The notes under the pieces: generated by a model
The model's database searches: none
Seen by the model: only the letters and a program-made list of their open reading frames with translations
Told to the model about the DNA's origin: nothing
Shown here: positions 63,279-64,000 of the stretch, in pieces
Layout of the letters: the number at the start of each line of letters is the position of its first letter
Numbering within the stretch: position 1 is the stretch's first letter
Assembly: GCA_965248685.1 (NCBI GenBank)
Contig: CBDFKC010000002.1
Location: 744,001-808,000 of the forward strand
DNA from: VYFG01 sp965248685
GTDB taxonomy: Bacteria > Pseudomonadota > Gammaproteobacteria > Arenicellales > Poriferihabitantaceae
Reading direction: 5' to 3'
Length of the DNA stretch: 64,000 nucleotides
Made by a program: the position numbers and the translations under genes

Positions 63279-64000
63279 CTATTTGCTTCGAAATAAATTT
63301 CGAATATTATATATCGGTTTGTTTTGAGCCTCATGATACGTCCGCGTCATGAGTTCAGCCAATAATCCAACCGTAATAAATTGTAGACCGATAAACAACA
63401 AAAGGATGCCTAATAACAACAAGGGTCGATCGGACATTGGAACCTGATTGAGTAATTTGTCCATGGTTAAATAGAAGTTGATTGCAAATCCAATAAAACC
63501 ACTAATTAAACCAATAGATCCAAAAAACTGAAGAGGTTTGCTGGAGAACCGCAGCAAAAATATGACCGTGATAAGGTCGAGTATGACTCTGAATGTACGC
63601 GATATTCCGTACTTTGATGTTCCGGCGACTCTGGCTCTATGATTGACTTTTACCTCAGCAATACGAACTCCAATTGAACTCGCAATAGCTGGAATAAATC
63701 GATGCATCTCCCCATATAATGATATTTGCTTGACGACTTCGTAGCGAAACGCTTTGAGCGAACAACCATAGTCATGTAGCTTTACATCGGTAGCCCAAGA
63801 TATCAATTTATTGGCAATTTTCGAGGGGAGTAGCCGTAGCAAAAACCCGTCTTTTCGGTCAAACCGCCATCCCGAAACGAGGTCATAACCTTCATCAATC
63901 TTTTCGAGGAGTTTAGGTATGTCTGCAGGATCATTTTGCCGATCGGCGTCCATTGCAATTACAACTTTTCCCCTCGCGAGGTCAAATCCGGCAGCCATGG
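63279..64000 (-). CDS. Polyprenyl-phosphate glycosyltransferase (ArnC/DPM1-like), 5' end outside window
   Basis: The last 239 or so residues of a GT2 protein, open to the right edge. AMDADRQNDPADIP holds the metal-binding D-x-D, and KLHDYGCSLKAFR and TSKYGISRTFRV are typical of ArnC/GtrB/dolichol-phosphate mannosyltransferases. Two C-terminal membrane helices follow (about 150-170 and 190-215), ending in RNLFRSK. Such enzymes load a sugar onto undecaprenyl phosphate. It is the upstream member of this polysaccharide gene run, 33 bp before the GT2 start. Confidence 0.85.
   Translation of the reverse strand, partial: MAAGFDLARGKVVIAMDADRQNDPADIPKLLEKIDEGYDLVSGWRFDRKDGFLLRLLPSKIANKLISWATDVKLHDYGCSLKAFRYEVVKQISLYGEMHRFIPAIASSIGVRIAEVKVNHRARVAGTSKYGISRTFRVILDLITVIFLLRFSSKPLQFFGSIGLISGFIGFAINFYLTMDKLLNQVPMSDRPLLLLGILLLFIGLQFITVGLLAELMTRTYHEAQNKPIYNIRNLFRSK

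Overview
The window reads as chromosomal DNA of a gammaproteobacterium. The housekeeping blocks are in a Pseudomonas-like order: merR-ihfA-pheT-pheS-rplT-rpmI-infC-thrS, and mfd-csiV next to an S-methyl-5'-thioinosine phosphorylase-type gene. There is also a 1.6-kilo-residue NAD-glutamate dehydrogenase. I cannot name a genus. No rRNA or CRISPR array was seen; two tRNA genes are present, Pro(GGG) and Val(GAC).

Region 1 (1-12 kb) is a respiratory block read leftwards. A NapC/NirT-type multiheme cytochrome, a di-heme cytochrome c and a Tat-exported NapA-family molybdoenzyme are followed by two NapG-like and two NapH-like iron-sulphur proteins, a FixH-like anchored protein, a NapF-like ferredoxin and a group II truncated haemoglobin. 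No NapB or NapD is visible. Two DUF2478 genes lie on either side (one partial at the left edge, one at 10.9-11.5 kb). FNR/ANR-type boxes sit in front of the operon, in front of pdxH, and in front of a broken cytochrome c peroxidase-like gene. The natural reading is an anaerobically induced periplasmic nitrate-reductase-like chain fed from the quinol pool.

Region 2 (12.2-18.8 kb) is an integrated element bounded by tRNA-Pro(GGG) and a 48-bp copy of the 3' half of that tRNA. A third, 19-bp copy lies just outside. The element carries a FitA/FitB (VapBC-type) toxin-antitoxin pair and a primase-helicase of the AEP plus SF2 type known from TOTE conflict systems. An IS21-family element (istA, istB, multi-repeat ends, 7-8 bp target duplication) split the primase-helicase gene after codon 20. 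No integrase is visible.

Region 3 (18.9-33.5 kb) is core informational DNA: the ihfA-pheST-rplT-rpmI-infC-thrS block with a hairpin terminator before pheS and a likely AUA start for infC; tRNA-Val; a 1-kb gene-free stretch that probably contains the long structured leader of rne; rne with a very long N/Q/R/G-rich tail; rlmD; and a secreted TPR protein.

Region 4 (33.5-54.4 kb) handles nitrogenous nutrients. It holds NAD-glutamate dehydrogenase, cystathionine beta-lyase, a ChaC-like cyclotransferase, a HIT protein, an amidase, a potABCD polyamine-type importer, two tandem NylB/EstB-like serine hydrolases and a dppABCDF peptide importer.

Region 5 (54.4-64 kb) has ispD-ispF, mfd, csiV, the thioinosine phosphorylase-type gene and the start of a surface-polysaccharide cluster: a glycosyltransferase/SDR fusion, a second GT2, and a partial polyprenyl-phosphate GT running off the right edge.
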